A stretch of 64,000 bases of DNA from Notoacmeibacter sp. MSK16QG-6 (GTDB lineage Bacteria; Pseudomonadota; Alphaproteobacteria; Rhizobiales; Rhizobiaceae): contig NZ_JAMYXM010000003.1 in the NCBI RefSeq assembly GCF_024158145.1, positions 239,730 through 303,729 of the forward strand. The letters are read 5' to 3'. The notes beneath the pieces were generated by a model. That model did no database searches. It was not told the origin of the DNA and saw only the letters and a list, made by a program, of their open reading frames with translations. The position numbers and the translations under genes are program-made. The first letter of the stretch is position 1; every line of letters begins with the position of its first letter. This document shows, piece after piece, positions 18,458-28,188 of this stretch.

Positions 18458-18958
18458 TTGGAATTGACGGTTAACGGAAGGACAGTCCAACTGGACGTCG
18501 ATCCGGAAATGCTCTTGCTTTGGGCGCTACGTGACGTTCTGGGTCTGACTGGAACCAAGTTCGGCTGCGGCGTCGCCCAGTGCGGCGCGTGCACGGTCAT
18601 TGTCGACGGCGGAGCCAGGCGCTCATGCGTGACGCCTGTCCAATCCGTGGCGGGTTCTCAAATCACCACCATCGAAGGTCTCGCCATCAACGGCAAGCCG
18701 CATCCGGTACAGCAGGCCTGGATCGATGAACAGGTGCCGCAATGCGGCTATTGCCAGGCCGGTCAGATTATGAGCGCCGTTGCCCTTCTTCAGGAAATCC
18801 CGGAACCGACCGAAGACGAGATCGCGCGGGCGATGACCGGAAATTACTGCCGCTGCGGCACGTATCCCGCCATCCGCGCCGCGGTTTTGCGCGCATCCGG
18901 CCAGGACGGCGGAGCGACGGCGGCAGGAGCCGCTGGAAGGGTGCCAGACCGTGGGTAA
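18458..18958 (+). CDS. Molybdenum hydroxylase small subunit, 2x[2Fe-2S] (IorA-like)
   Basis: Iron-sulfur subunit of a xanthine-oxidase-family enzyme of the isoquinoline 1-oxidoreductase type (166 residues). A plant-type [2Fe-2S] site is seen in [17 protein letters not shown] plus the later Cys. The second cluster is in [10 protein letters not shown] and [19 protein letters not shown] lies 7 bases before TTG 18458, which I take as the start. GTG 18443 in the same frame overlaps that site. The stop overlaps the large-subunit start by 8 bases, so subunits are co-translated. The small subunit has no signal and is probably exported together with its partner. Confidence 0.88.
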   Translation: MELTVNGRTVQLDVDPEMLLLWALRDVLGLTGTKFGCGVAQCGACTVIVDGGARRSCVTPVQSVAGSQITTIEGLAINGKPHPVQQAWIDEQVPQCGYCQAGQIMSAVALLQEIPEPTEDEIARAMTGNYCRCGTYPAIRAAVLRASGQDGGATAAGAAGRVPDRG

Positions 18959-21224
18959 GGTCGGCACCATCACGCGCCGGACACTGCTGGTCGGCACCGC
19001 CGCGATTGGCGCTGGCGTCGCCTTCGTGGCCTGGAAGGCGAACCAGCCTCTGGAAGACCCTTTTCGAAACAATCCCGATAGCGGCGATACGGCGCTCAAT
19101 CCTTTTGTCCTGATCGCCGAGGACGGGACCGTCACCATCGTCGTTCCACGGGCCGAGATGGGCCAGGGCGTCACGACGACGCTGGCGGCCCTGGTCGCAG
19201 AAGAACTCGACGTCAGCCTGTCCGACATCGCGGTTATTCACGGTCCCGCCTCCAGCACTTATTACAACGCCGCCATGATCACATCTGCCATGCCGGTCGA
19301 ACCGTGGGACGAAGGCATGATGGCCGACGGCTTCCGGCAGTTCGCAAATATCGTCGGCAGGATGATGGGACTGCAGTTGACTGGCGGCTCCACATCGACC
19401 CGCGATGCATTCGATAGGATGCGCATCGCGGGGGCCTGCGCCCGCGAAACGTTGAAAGCGACGGCGGCGGCGGTCTGGAGTGTCGACCGCGCCACGCTGC
19501 AGACGCGCAACGGATCGGTTGTCGACCCGTCCGGTCCGCGCTCGGTCACTTATGCGGAACTGGCTTCCGCAGCCGCCTTGCGCGATCCGATCACCGATGC
19601 CGAACCGCGCGGTCCTTCAGAATGGACGATTCTCGGACAGAGCCAACAGCGTGTCGACGTGCCCGCCAAAGTAAAGGGCGCGCCGATTTTCGGTATCGAC
19701 ATGACACTGGAGGACATGCTGCACGGCACGGTCGCCATCGGACCGCTTCCGGGCATCAAGCCCCGCAAGGCGGACCGGAATGCCGCACTGGCGATCCCCG
19801 GTGTCCGCGCGGTCGTCCCGCTATCGAGCGTATACGGTGAAGGCTTCGGCATCATAGCGGACAGCACCTGGACCGCTTTCAAGGCGCGTAAAGCTCTCGC
19901 CGTCGAATGGGAAACGGACGAGGGCTTCGGCAAAGGCGAGATGGACGCCGCCTTTCAGACCGCCTTCGACACGGGTGATGCCGATCTTCATCGCGATGAA
20001 GGTGACGTCGAGGCCATCCTCTCCGAAGGCCCGGACGAAAATATCGTCGTGGCGGATTACGATGTGCCGCCGCTCGCACATGCGACGATGGAGCCAATGA
20101 ACGCGACAGCCCGCCTGAAAGACGGCGTTCTTGATATCTGGTGCGGCAATCAGGGGCCGACGCTGATCCGCAGTCAATGCGCCGAGGCGCTTGGCATTGA
20201 AGAAGAGAATTGCCGTATTCACACAATGATGCTGGGAGGCGGCTTCGGCCGCCGGGCCGAATTCGATTTCGCGCTCTACGCGGCGAAGTTGGCCGAACGA
20301 ACAGACGGCGTTCCAATCAAGGTGACGTGGTGCCGCGAGGAGGATACCCGCCACGACCTTTATCGACCGCCTGCCCGCGCGAAATGCCGCGCCCGGCTGG
20401 ACGATGAAGGCGCGATAGCGGCTATTGATATGAAACTCGCCTCTCCCTCTATCATGGGATCATTGACGGCGCGCATCGGAATTTCCGCTTTCGGGCAGGA
20501 TGCGACGATGAGCGAAGGCGCTGCGAACCAGCCCTACAATCTGAAGAATTTCCGCGTTTCCACACCCGAGGTCGACCTTCCTTTGCCCTCCGGCTTCTGG
20601 CGGTCTGTCGGCAACTCCAACAATGCATTTTTCATGGAGTGCTTTCTCGACGAGATTGCCCATGCGGCGGAGCGTGATCCACTCGACCTGCGTCTCTCCC
20701 TGCTCGACGGGTTCGAGCCGGCCAAGGCGGTGTTGCGACAGGTCGGCGAAATGGCGGGATGGCAGGGCGGCAAAGTGCGTACGAATAGCGCTCAGGGGCT
20801 CGCCTTCTGCTTTTCCTTCAACACCTCGGTTGCTCAGATCGTCGAAGTATCGCGCGATGATGAAGACAGGATTGCCATCGATAAGGTCTGGTGCGTAGCC
20901 GATTGTGGCCTTGTGCTCGACCCCGCAATCGTCCGGGCGCAGCTATCGGGCGGTATCGTCTTTGGCCTGTCGGCGGCGATGATGCAGGAGATCAACCTGA
21001 AAGATGGCGGCGTCGAGCAGGGCAATTTCGATACTTATCCGATGATGCGCTTTCACCAGTGCCCGTCGATCGAGATTGCGTTGAGCCGCAAACAGACCTT
21101 CATGGGCGGGATTGGCGAACCCGGCGTGCCGCCTGCCGCGCCAGCTCTTGCCAACGCTGTTGCCGCGCTGACCGGCGAACGGATACGGACTTTACCGCTG
21201 AACAGGACGGTCGCCTTCGTTTAA
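18951..21224 (+). CDS. Molybdenum hydroxylase large subunit, Tat-exported (IorB-like)
   Basis: Molybdopterin-binding catalytic subunit (757 residues, GTG start) of the isoquinoline 1-oxidoreductase/aldehyde dehydrogenase family. A twin-arginine signal ([18 protein letters not shown]) starts the protein, so the complex is periplasmic. Family motifs are [45 protein letters not shown] and, near the end, the catalytic-Glu motif [10 protein letters not shown]. The likely substrate class is N-heterocycles or aldehydes, and this cannot be narrowed. No cytochrome c subunit or XdhC-type maturation factor is adjacent, so the electron acceptor is unknown. Confidence 0.88.
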   Translation: MGKVGTITRRTLLVGTAAIGAGVAFVAWKANQPLEDPFRNNPDSGDTALNPFVLIAEDGTVTIVVPRAEMGQGVTTTLAALVAEELDVSLSDIAVIHGPASSTYYNAAMITSAMPVEPWDEGMMADGFRQFANIVGRMMGLQLTGGSTSTRDAFDRMRIAGACARETLKATAAAVWSVDRATLQTRNGSVVDPSGPRSVTYAELASAAALRDPITDAEPRGPSEWTILGQSQQRVDVPAKVKGAPIFGIDMTLEDMLHGTVAIGPLPGIKPRKADRNAALAIPGVRAVVPLSSVYGEGFGIIADSTWTAFKARKALAVEWETDEGFGKGEMDAAFQTAFDTGDADLHRDEGDVEAILSEGPDENIVVADYDVPPLAHATMEPMNATARLKDGVLDIWCGNQGPTLIRSQCAEALGIEEENCRIHTMMLGGGFGRRAEFDFALYAAKLAERTDGVPIKVTWCREEDTRHDLYRPPARAKCRARLDDEGAIAAIDMKLASPSIMGSLTARIGISAFGQDATMSEGAANQPYNLKNFRVSTPEVDLPLPSGFWRSVGNSNNAFFMECFLDEIAHAAERDPLDLRLSLLDGFEPAKAVLRQVGEMAGWQGGKVRTNSAQGLAFCFSFNTSVAQIVEVSRDDEDRIAIDKVWCVADCGLVLDPAIVRAQLSGGIVFGLSAAMMQEINLKDGGVEQGNFDTYPMMRFHQCPSIEIALSRKQTFMGGIGEPGVPPAAPALANAVAALTGERIRTLPLNRTVAFV

Positions 21225-21368
21225 GATGCTCCGCATCGGATGCTGCATGTCGGCGCACCACGTTAACTACGTGTCGAGTTCCGCCTTGCGACTGACGATA
21301 GGTTGCTGTGAATGTGGAACAAATTTCGGTCTGCCGCATTTCCAGTAAAATAATTGAGGAGTTTTCAG

Positions 21369-21521
21369 ATGAGCACACTTGGTATTATTCTTCTTGTCAT
21401 TCTGGTCTTGCTTCTGCTCGGCGCCATTCCGGCCCGCGGACGCTTCGGCAATGGCCCGATCGGCATTCTCGGTGTGATCCTCATCATCGTGATTATCCTG
21501 GTTCTCGTCGGATATATCTGA
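21369..21521 (+). CDS. DUF3309-like 50-residue membrane protein
   Basis: Short gene with GAGGAG 8 bases before ATG. The 50-residue product starts MSTLGIILLVILVLLLLGAI, has a polar PARGRFGNGPIG turn, and a second hydrophobic stretch ending LVLVGYI: a two-segment membrane hairpin. This matches the DUF3309 family of small proteins common in alphaproteobacteria, whose function is unknown to me. It has its own leader after iorB and a strong terminator. Confidence 0.85.
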   Translation: MSTLGIILLVILVLLLLGAIPARGRFGNGPIGILGVILIIVIILVLVGYI

Positions 21522-21545
21522 TCGAACCGATAGACTGATCTCCAG

Positions 21546-21579
21546 AAAACGCCCGGCTTGTCCCGCCGGGCGTTTTTTT
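21546..21579. terminator. Bidirectional terminator between DUF3309 gene and MFS gene
   Basis: A 10-bp stem AACGCCCGGC/GCCGGGCGTT with a 7-base loop, flanked by AAAA on the left and TTTTTTT on the right. It serves the plus-strand DUF3309 gene best and overlaps the end of the minus-strand MFS gene. Confidence 0.9.
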
Positions 21580-22759
21580 ATGCCTGAAGCCTGCTTTTGA
21601 CGAGTGGCAGAACCGCCAGAAAAACCAGCAGAAGAATTGAAAGTCCTGCCATAACCGCGGACAGAGTTGTCCATGATGCGATCAGGCCTATGACCGACGG
21701 CGCCAGAAGAACCCCTGAAAAGCCGATTGTCGAGGTGATGGCGATGCCGGTCGCCGCAGGCACTCCCGGCACCGAGGACGACAGCACGAACAGAACCGGC
21801 ACCATATTGCTGAGACCGATGCCGACCAGAACCGCGCCGCAGAGAATGAGCGGCAGCGATGTCGCCGTGCCGAAAAGGAAAATCCCGCCGCCGGCGACCA
21901 GCGCACCTCCGCCAAGCAGCCACCAGAGACTGAACCGCTGCCGCAGCGGATCGCCGACGAAACGCATCAGCGCCATGGCTGCCGAGAAGAACCCGAAAGC
22001 ATAGCCGGATAGAGCAACGGGTATCGACCGTTCTTCACGAAGGAAGAGGGCGCTCCAGTCCAGAAGCGCGCCTTCCGCCACATAAGCGATCAGCGCAAGG
22101 CCAGCGATGAGATAGGGGAGCGGCGTTAAGGGCCAGCCGGCCTTTCTATCCTGTTCTGTGCCGTGTCCCGGATCGACAGGGCTTGATGATCGCCAAAGCG
22201 AGGCAATCACGGTCAACACCAATGCGACAAATGTCGAGATGATCGTCTGCGGCCACAGGCCGTAATGAGCGATCAGCCAGCCGCCGCTAGCGGCTCCTAC
22301 AAAACCGCCAAGCGACCAGAACCCGTGACAGGCGCTCATAATGGGTCGGCCCATATGGCGTTCGGTTTCTGTCGCGGCGCTGTTCATGCCGACTTCGACC
22401 AGACCGATTGCTGCGCCGGACAGAAAAATGGCGATCCCGCCTGCCAGCGGACCGGACGCAAGCGTCAACGCCGGCAGGATGAGCAGGCTCAGCCACAGAC
22501 CGATCAGCATCGGAATGCGCGGGCCGCTCCGAACGACCCAGCGTCCCGCCAAGGGCATCGTTGCCAGCGATCCGATACCGAAGCAAAAGATGAAGAGGCC
22601 GAGCCCGCGCTCTCCGACACCCATCCGTTCGGCGAATTCCGGAATCTTGGGCGCCCAGCAACCGACAATCAGACCCGATTGCAGAAAGGCGCAGCCGACC
22701 GCAACCCGCGCGCGCGGCCAACGGCCTTCTAGCGCAGCACTCCCGCCGGCGATGCTCAC
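21578..22759 (-). CDS. MFS transporter
   Basis: A 393-residue major facilitator with about 12 hydrophobic segments. It resembles the YbjJ/fucose-permease-like branch: CAFLQSGLIVGCWAPKIPEF at the start, SLATMPLAGRWVVRSGPR for the loop 2-3 motif, and GLVEVGMNSAATETERHMGRP in the middle. The substrate is not deducible. It starts 36 bases after the pyruvate carboxylase stop on the same strand and could be co-transcribed with it. Confidence 0.85.
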   Translation of the reverse strand: MSIAGGSAALEGRWPRARVAVGCAFLQSGLIVGCWAPKIPEFAERMGVGERGLGLFIFCFGIGSLATMPLAGRWVVRSGPRIPMLIGLWLSLLILPALTLASGPLAGGIAIFLSGAAIGLVEVGMNSAATETERHMGRPIMSACHGFWSLGGFVGAASGGWLIAHYGLWPQTIISTFVALVLTVIASLWRSSSPVDPGHGTEQDRKAGWPLTPLPYLIAGLALIAYVAEGALLDWSALFLREERSIPVALSGYAFGFFSAAMALMRFVGDPLRQRFSLWWLLGGGALVAGGGIFLFGTATSLPLILCGAVLVGIGLSNMVPVLFVLSSSVPGVPAATGIAITSTIGFSGVLLAPSVIGLIASWTTLSAVMAGLSILLLVFLAVLPLVKSRLQA

Positions 22760-22795
22760 TCGTCCTCGCTTTCCCGCCTGGATAGACGAGACGGC

Positions 22796-25700
22796 TCAGG
22801 CCGCCTCCATCCGCACCAGAAGGTCTTTGGCGTCGATCTGATCGCCGGGCGTAACGAGAACCTCTGCGACCACGCCATCGGCTTCCGCATGAAGCGCGGT
22901 TTCCATTTTCATGGCTTCGATGGAAACCAGAACGTCGCCGGCCTTCACCTCCTGGCCGGCCTTCACCGCAACGGAGGAGATCACGCCGGGCATCGGCGCG
23001 CCGATATGAGCGGCATTGCCGATTTCGGCTTTCGCTCGCGCCTTCACGGCGTCGCCGCCATGGACACGGTCCGGCACCTTCACACGGCGTGGCTGACCGT
23101 TGAGTTCGAAGAAGACGGTCTTTTCACCCTTCTCATCCGTTTCGCCGATAGCGAGCGTGCGAACGGTCAGCGTCTTGCCCTGCTCGATTGTAATATAGGT
23201 CTCTTCTTCCACCGGCAGGCCGTAAAAATAGATCGGCGTCGCCAGCGCATCGACCGGACCGTATTCTTCACGAACCGTCATGAAATCGGTGAAGACCTTC
23301 GGGTACATCAGGTAGGAGGCAAAGCGGCGGTCGTCGATGGAATGGCCGAGCTTTTCCTCTATCGTCTTGCGTTCTTCGCCCAGATCGGCGTCCGGCAGGC
23401 GAGAACCTGGACGCACTGTGTAGGCTTCTTCGCCCTTCAGAACCTTTTTCTGGATGTCCTCCGGCCAGCCACTGGGCGGCTGTCCGAGATCGCCGCGCAT
23501 CATGGAGACCACACTGTCGGGAAACGCGATATCGCGTTTCGGATCCTTCACATCGGCGATGGTCAGATCCTGGCTGACCATCATCAACGCCATATCGCCG
23601 ACGACCTTCGAGGACGGTGTCACCTTTACGATGTCGCCAAACATCATGTTGACGTCATGGTAGGCCTGCGCGACCTCGTGCCAGCGGCTCTCAAGGCCGA
23701 TGCTGCGGGCCTGCTCCTTCAGATTGGTGAACTGACCGCCTGGCATCTCATGCAGATAAACCTCCGAGGCCGGGCTTTGGGAGATGTTTTCGAAGGCGGC
23801 GTATTGCGCGCGGACAGCTTCCCAATAGAAGCTGATCTTGCGAATCCAGGCCGGATCGAGGCCGGTATCGCGTTCGGTACCGGATAGCGCTTCGACGATG
23901 GAGCCGAGACAGGGCTGGCTGGTATTGCCGGAGAACGCGTCCATCGCCGCATCGACCGCGTCGACGCCGGCATCTACCGCAGCAAGGATCGACGCAGCTG
24001 CGATCCCGCTCGTATCGTGCGTATGGAAATGGATCGGAAGGTCGGTCGTTTCACGAAGCGCCTTGAACAGCGCCGTCGCCGCAGCCGGTTTCAACAGCCC
24101 CGCCATGTCCTTGACGGCAAGGATATGCGCGCCGGCTGCCTCCAGGTCCCGGGCCAGATCGACGTAATATTTCAAGTCGTATTTGGCACGGTCGGGATCG
24201 CGAATATCGCCGGTATAGCACAGCGCCGCCTCGATGATCTTGCCGCTTTCGCCGACGGCATCCATCGCGATCCGCATATTCTCCACCCAGTTCAGGCAAT
24301 CGAACACACGGAAAATATCGACGCCTCCCTCAGCAGCCTGCTTCACGAAATAGCGGACCACATTGTCTGGATAGTTGGTGTAACCGACCCCGTTTGCGCC
24401 GCGCAGCAACATCTGCGTCAGCAGGTTCGGCGCCGCTTCGCGGATCGCGCTCAGCCGGTCCCACGGGTCCTCCGTTAGGAACCGCATGGAAACGTCGAAG
24501 GTCGCGCCGCCCCAGCATTCCAGCGATAGAAGCTGCGGCAGTGCGCGGGCATAGGTCCCGGCGATGGTCGTGATGTCGTGCGAGCGCATGCGGGTGGCGA
24601 GCAGGCTCTGATGGGCATCGCGCATGGTCGTGTCGGTCACCAGTACGCCCGTCTGCTCACGCATCCATTTGGCAAAGCCCTCCGCGCCCTTGGCTTCGAA
24701 GATCTGCCGGGCGCCATCGGGAATATCTCCACCGGCAAACGGCGCGACTGGCGCAGGCGCGTCCGCTGGCGGCATGGGCCGGTCGCGTGTTTCTGGATGG
24801 CCGTTCACCGTCGCATCGGCCACATAGCGCAGCAGCTTGGTTGCCCTGTCCTGCCGCTTTACGGACGAGAACAGTTCAGGTGTGTTGTCGATGAACTTGG
24901 TGGTGTAACTGTTGTCCTGAAACTTCGGATGGGTGATGATCGCCTCGAGGAAGGTCAGGTTGGTCGCCACACCACGGATACGGAACTCACGCAGAGCGCG
25001 GTCCATGCGGGCAATCGCTTCCTCCGGGGTCGGCGCCCAGGCGGTGATTTTTTCCAGAAGCGGATCGTAGAAGCGCGTGATCACCGCGCCGGAATAGGCC
25101 GTGCCGCCATCGAGGCGGATGCCGAATCCCGTAGCGCCGCGATAGGCGGTGATGCGACCATAATCCGGGATGAAATTCTGCTCCGGATCCTCGGTCGTGA
25201 TGCGGCATTGCAGCGCATGGCCGTTGAGCTTGATATCCGCCTGCGAGGGCACCTTGCTTTCAGGCGTGCCAATGGCCTCGCCCTCGAGGATGCGGATCTG
25301 CGCCTTGACGATGTCGATGCCCGTCACCTCTTCGGTCACGGTGTGCTCGACCTGAATGCGCGGATTGACCTCGATGAAATAGAAAGCGCCCGTATCGGCA
25401 TCCATGAGAAATTCGACGGTTCCTGCGCCGACATAGTCCGTCGCCTCGGCGATCTTCAGGGCATGGGACGAGAGTTCTTCGCGCTGCCCCATGTCGAGAT
25501 ACGGCGCTGGCGCGCGTTCCACCACCTTCTGGTTGCGCCGCTGGATCGAGCAATCGCGCTCGAACAGATGCACCTGATTGCCATGTGTGTCGCCCAGCAC
25601 CTGTACTTCCACATGGCGGGCGCGCTCCACCAGCTTTTCCAGATAGACTTCATCCTTGCCGAAGGCGGCACGCGCCTCGCGTTTGGCTTCTGTCACCTCG

Positions 25701-26260
25701 CGGGAGAGATCGTCGGCGCTGCGGATCGCGCGCATGCCGCGTCCCCCGCCGCCCCAACTCGCCTTGAGCATGACCGGATAGCCGATCTCCTCGGCCATTC
25801 TGGCGACTTCGTCCATGTCGTCGGGGAGCGGTTCCGTCGCGGGCACCACCGGCACGCCAACCTCGACGGCGAGATTGCGCGCCGCGACCTTATTGCCGAG
25901 CCGGCGCATCGTGTCCGGTTTCGGGCCAATGAAGGTGATGCCGGCTTCGGCGCATGCGTCGGCGAATTCCGGGCTTTCCGACAGAAGACCATAGCCAGGA
26001 TGAATGGCGTCCACTTCGGCCATCTTGGCAACGCGGATCACCTCCTCGATCGAAAGATAACTTTCGATCGGCCCGAGATCCTTCTCCAAATGCGGCCCGC
26101 GGCCGATCTGATAGCTCTCGTCGGCCTTGAACCGGTGCAGCGCGTATTTGTCCTCCTCGGCCCATATGGCGACCGTTTCAATGCCCAGTTCATTGGCTGC
26201 ACGAAACACGCGGATGGCAATTTCCGAGCGATTGGCGACGAGGAGCTTCTTAATCTTCAC
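22796..26260 (-). CDS. pyc: Pyruvate carboxylase
   Basis: Biotin-dependent anaplerotic enzyme making oxaloacetate from pyruvate and bicarbonate, 1154 residues as in rhizobial Pyc. Order of domains: biotin carboxylase (KKLLVANRSEIAIRVFRAA, ATP-grasp loop SWGGGGRGMR, EVNPRIQVEHTVTEE), then the carboxyltransferase barrel (VTDTTMRDAHQSLLATRMR, HFHTHDTSG). A conserved PYC/OADA domain follows, and a C-terminal biotinyl domain with VSIEAMKMET, whose Lys carries biotin. GTG 26260 is the start, with AAGGA 8 bases upstream. The hydrophobic 38-residue extension further upstream is not part of the family. Confidence 0.97.
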   Translation of the reverse strand: MKIKKLLVANRSEIAIRVFRAANELGIETVAIWAEEDKYALHRFKADESYQIGRGPHLEKDLGPIESYLSIEEVIRVAKMAEVDAIHPGYGLLSESPEFADACAEAGITFIGPKPDTMRRLGNKVAARNLAVEVGVPVVPATEPLPDDMDEVARMAEEIGYPVMLKASWGGGGRGMRAIRSADDLSREVTEAKREARAAFGKDEVYLEKLVERARHVEVQVLGDTHGNQVHLFERDCSIQRRNQKVVERAPAPYLDMGQREELSSHALKIAEATDYVGAGTVEFLMDADTGAFYFIEVNPRIQVEHTVTEEVTGIDIVKAQIRILEGEAIGTPESKVPSQADIKLNGHALQCRITTEDPEQNFIPDYGRITAYRGATGFGIRLDGGTAYSGAVITRFYDPLLEKITAWAPTPEEAIARMDRALREFRIRGVATNLTFLEAIITHPKFQDNSYTTKFIDNTPELFSSVKRQDRATKLLRYVADATVNGHPETRDRPMPPADAPAPVAPFAGGDIPDGARQIFEAKGAEGFAKWMREQTGVLVTDTTMRDAHQSLLATRMRSHDITTIAGTYARALPQLLSLECWGGATFDVSMRFLTEDPWDRLSAIREAAPNLLTQMLLRGANGVGYTNYPDNVVRYFVKQAAEGGVDIFRVFDCLNWVENMRIAMDAVGESGKIIEAALCYTGDIRDPDRAKYDLKYYVDLARDLEAAGAHILAVKDMAGLLKPAAATALFKALRETTDLPIHFHTHDTSGIAAASILAAVDAGVDAVDAAMDAFSGNTSQPCLGSIVEALSGTERDTGLDPAWIRKISFYWEAVRAQYAAFENISQSPASEVYLHEMPGGQFTNLKEQARSIGLESRWHEVAQAYHDVNMMFGDIVKVTPSSKVVGDMALMMVSQDLTIADVKDPKRDIAFPDSVVSMMRGDLGQPPSGWPEDIQKKVLKGEEAYTVRPGSRLPDADLGEERKTIEEKLGHSIDDRRFASYLMYPKVFTDFMTVREEYGPVDALATPIYFYGLPVEEETYITIEQGKTLTVRTLAIGETDEKGEKTVFFELNGQPRRVKVPDRVHGGDAVKARAKAEIGNAAHIGAPMPGVISSVAVKAGQEVKAGDVLVSIEAMKMETALHAEADGVVAEVLVTPGDQIDAKDLLVRMEAA

Positions 26261-26403
26261 GTTGGCGGGTCCTTGGAACGAGAAGGCGCTGGCGAAGACC
26301 AGCGCCGGAGTTAGAAGGCAGGCGCAGAAGAATTGCTGCAACGCAAGATGAACTACATGATGCCGCTGGGGCACTCAAGCGCATCGTGAGCGGGCTGCTA
26401 TGC

Positions 26404-26432
26404 AAAAACGGGCCCGGCAACAGCCGGACCCG
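26404..26432 (-). terminator. Rho-independent terminator downstream of the Liv binding protein
   Basis: CGGGTCCGGC and GCCGGGCCCG arms (minus strand; 26423-26432 with 26409-26418, one G-T pair) around a 4-base loop, followed by TTTTTGC. It ends the liv transcript, 44 bases past the binding-protein stop. Confidence 0.88.
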
Positions 26433-26476
26433 CTCTATCAGGCCCGCGGATATCTTCCGAGGGCTTGTTCAGTTGG

Positions 26477-27703
26477 TTACTGAGCCTGCTTTTCCTCGCC
26501 GGCTTCCATATTGTCATTGGCCGCATCGTCGGTCTTTTCCATCGATGCATCCTTCTCTTCCATGGCGCCTTCTTCTTTTTCCATGGAGCCGGTATCGGCC
26601 ATCGCAGAATCCATCTGCGTGTACTTGCCGTCGCTCCACTCATAGAAGACGTAGCCCGGAAGCGAGACGTCGCCCTTGTCGTCGAAGCTCAGCTGACCGA
26701 GAACCGTATCGAACTCGCCATCGTCGAGCGCCGTAACCATGGCGTCGAACTCCGTCGAGCCGGCCGTTTCGGCAGCCTGCTTGAATGCCTGCATCGCCGC
26801 GTAGGTGTAGAGCACATAGCCCTCGGTCGGCTTACCGGCATCTTCGAGTTTCTTGACGATCTCGCCAGCGCCTTCATTGTTGCGCGGATCGGGCGAGAAC
26901 GTCATCAGCGTGCCTTCGCCGGCATCGCCGGTGATCGCCCAATATTCGTCGGTGACAAGTGCGTCACCAGAGACGATCTGCAGGTCCATGCCCTGCTCCT
27001 TGGCCTGACGAGCCATCAGGCCGGCTTCGGTGTGATAGCCGCCGACATAAAGGACGGAAACGCCCTCGTCTTTCAGCTTGGAGATCAGCGCCGAATAATC
27101 TTTTTCACCGGCAGTGTAGGATTCCACGAGTGCGGCTTCCTTGCCGGCCGCTTCCATGGCAGCCTGCGTCTGGTCGGCAAGGCCTTTGCCGTAGGCGGTC
27201 TTGTCGTTGATGATCGCGATCTTGGCGTCGGCAAAGTTCTTGGCCAGATAACCGCCAGCCGTTTCGCCCTGCTGGTCGTCACGTCCGCAGACGCGATAGA
27301 TACCCGGACCGGGACGATCATCCGTAAAGGCCGGGTTGGTCGAAGCCGGCGTGATCTCGATAATGCCTTCATCGGCGTAGACCGACGAAGCGGGGATCGA
27401 AGAGCCGGAGCAGAAATGGCCGGCCACGAATGCCACGCCCTGCGAGGCGAAATCCTGAGCGACCGCGACGGCCTGTTTCGGGTCGCAGGCATCATCGCCG
27501 ACGACCAGCTTGAGCATTTCACCATTGACGCCACCGGCTTCGTTGATGTCGGCAACGGCCTGTTCTGCGCCGGCCTGCATCTGGGCACCGAAGGAAGCGT
27601 ACTGGCCCGTGATCGGACCCGCGACAGCGACGAGAATTTCAGCGGAAGCAGGCGCCGCACCCATAACACCGAGGGCCACGCCGGCAAGAAGTAGTTTCTT
27701 CAT
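26477..27703 (-). CDS. Branched-chain amino-acid ABC transporter substrate-binding protein
   Basis: Periplasmic type I binding protein of the Leu/Ile/Val (HAAT) family, 408 residues. The signal peptide is MKKLLLAGVALGVMGAAPASA. Binding-protein motifs follow: VAVAGPITGQYASFGAQMQ, GDDACDPKQAVAVAQ, GHFCSGSSIPASSVYADEG, ASTNPAFTD and YAAMQAFKQAAE. GGAGCG precedes ATG 27703. Unusually, the domain is followed by a tail of about 40 residues (368-408) very rich in Met, Glu, Lys and Asp, with repeated ME(K/E) words, which ordinary LivK proteins lack. It is the last gene of the liv cluster, 130 bases after the DUF6867 gene, so it may have its own promoter. Confidence 0.93.
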   Translation of the reverse strand: MKKLLLAGVALGVMGAAPASAEILVAVAGPITGQYASFGAQMQAGAEQAVADINEAGGVNGEMLKLVVGDDACDPKQAVAVAQDFASQGVAFVAGHFCSGSSIPASSVYADEGIIEITPASTNPAFTDDRPGPGIYRVCGRDDQQGETAGGYLAKNFADAKIAIINDKTAYGKGLADQTQAAMEAAGKEAALVESYTAGEKDYSALISKLKDEGVSVLYVGGYHTEAGLMARQAKEQGMDLQIVSGDALVTDEYWAITGDAGEGTLMTFSPDPRNNEGAGEIVKKLEDAGKPTEGYVLYTYAAMQAFKQAAETAGSTEFDAMVTALDDGEFDTVLGQLSFDDKGDVSLPGYVFYEWSDGKYTQMDSAMADTGSMEKEEGAMEEKDASMEKTDDAANDNMEAGEEKQAQ

Positions 27704-27837
27704 GTTCGCTCCAAATTCCACCCTGTTTTTATCGGGTATGCAGCACGGAGGGTGTGTACCGGCTGCCTCCCTAGTCCCTGTGACGGGCATCAAAGCGCAT
27801 CACACTGTCGTTGAAAAGTGGGCACCGTGCTGGAATT

Positions 27838-28182
27838 TCAAGACTTTCGCTTCCAGGTCAGCGGCGAACTCTTTTCAAAGGCGAAGCTGTATTGCTGGCT
27901 CATCTGCCGGGCGCGGGTCAGTTGGCGACCGAGCCAGGCGAACGCGGCCAGGACGATGACGTCGACCAGATAATAATAGGGCTGCAGGAGCGTGCCCTCG
28001 AACAGGGCGAAGTGCAGAAAACGCACTGCGCATCCAAGCAGCAGGACGTAAAGGCCCAGCTCCCGCGCGCCGCGCCAGTCCGCAGCCGCGGCGCGCCCGG
28101 TCAAAAACGCGGCCCCGCCCCCAAGAACGACCGTGACCAGGAAAAAATCTCCGAAGCCCACTTCCCAGATCGGGTTCATCAT
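27838..28182 (-). CDS. DUF6867 family membrane protein of liv operons
   Basis: A 114-residue protein with three hydrophobic segments (FFLVTVVLGGGAAFLTG, LGLYVLLLGCAVRFLHF, YYLVDVIVLAAFAWLG) and a C-terminal QMSQQYSFAFEKSSPLTWKRK. Small proteins of this layout sit in rhizobial liv operons and carry the DUF6867 name. Function is unknown, presumably accessory to the transporter. GGAG precedes ATG 28182, and the gene follows livF after six bases. Confidence 0.82.
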   Translation of the reverse strand: MMNPIWEVGFGDFFLVTVVLGGGAAFLTGRAAAADWRGARELGLYVLLLGCAVRFLHFALFEGTLLQPYYYLVDVIVLAAFAWLGRQLTRARQMSQQYSFAFEKSSPLTWKRKS

Positions 28183-28188
28183 AATCTC

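Noticed and set aside
21329..21360. GGAAC box before the DUF3309 gene considered as an EcfG general-stress promoter
   Set aside because: The -10 side at the required distance reads CATT rather than CGTT, so the match is incomplete.
24578..26314. Plus-strand frame of 578 codons opposite pyruvate carboxylase
   Set aside because: Antisense shadow. Pyc is complete with all motifs on the other strand.
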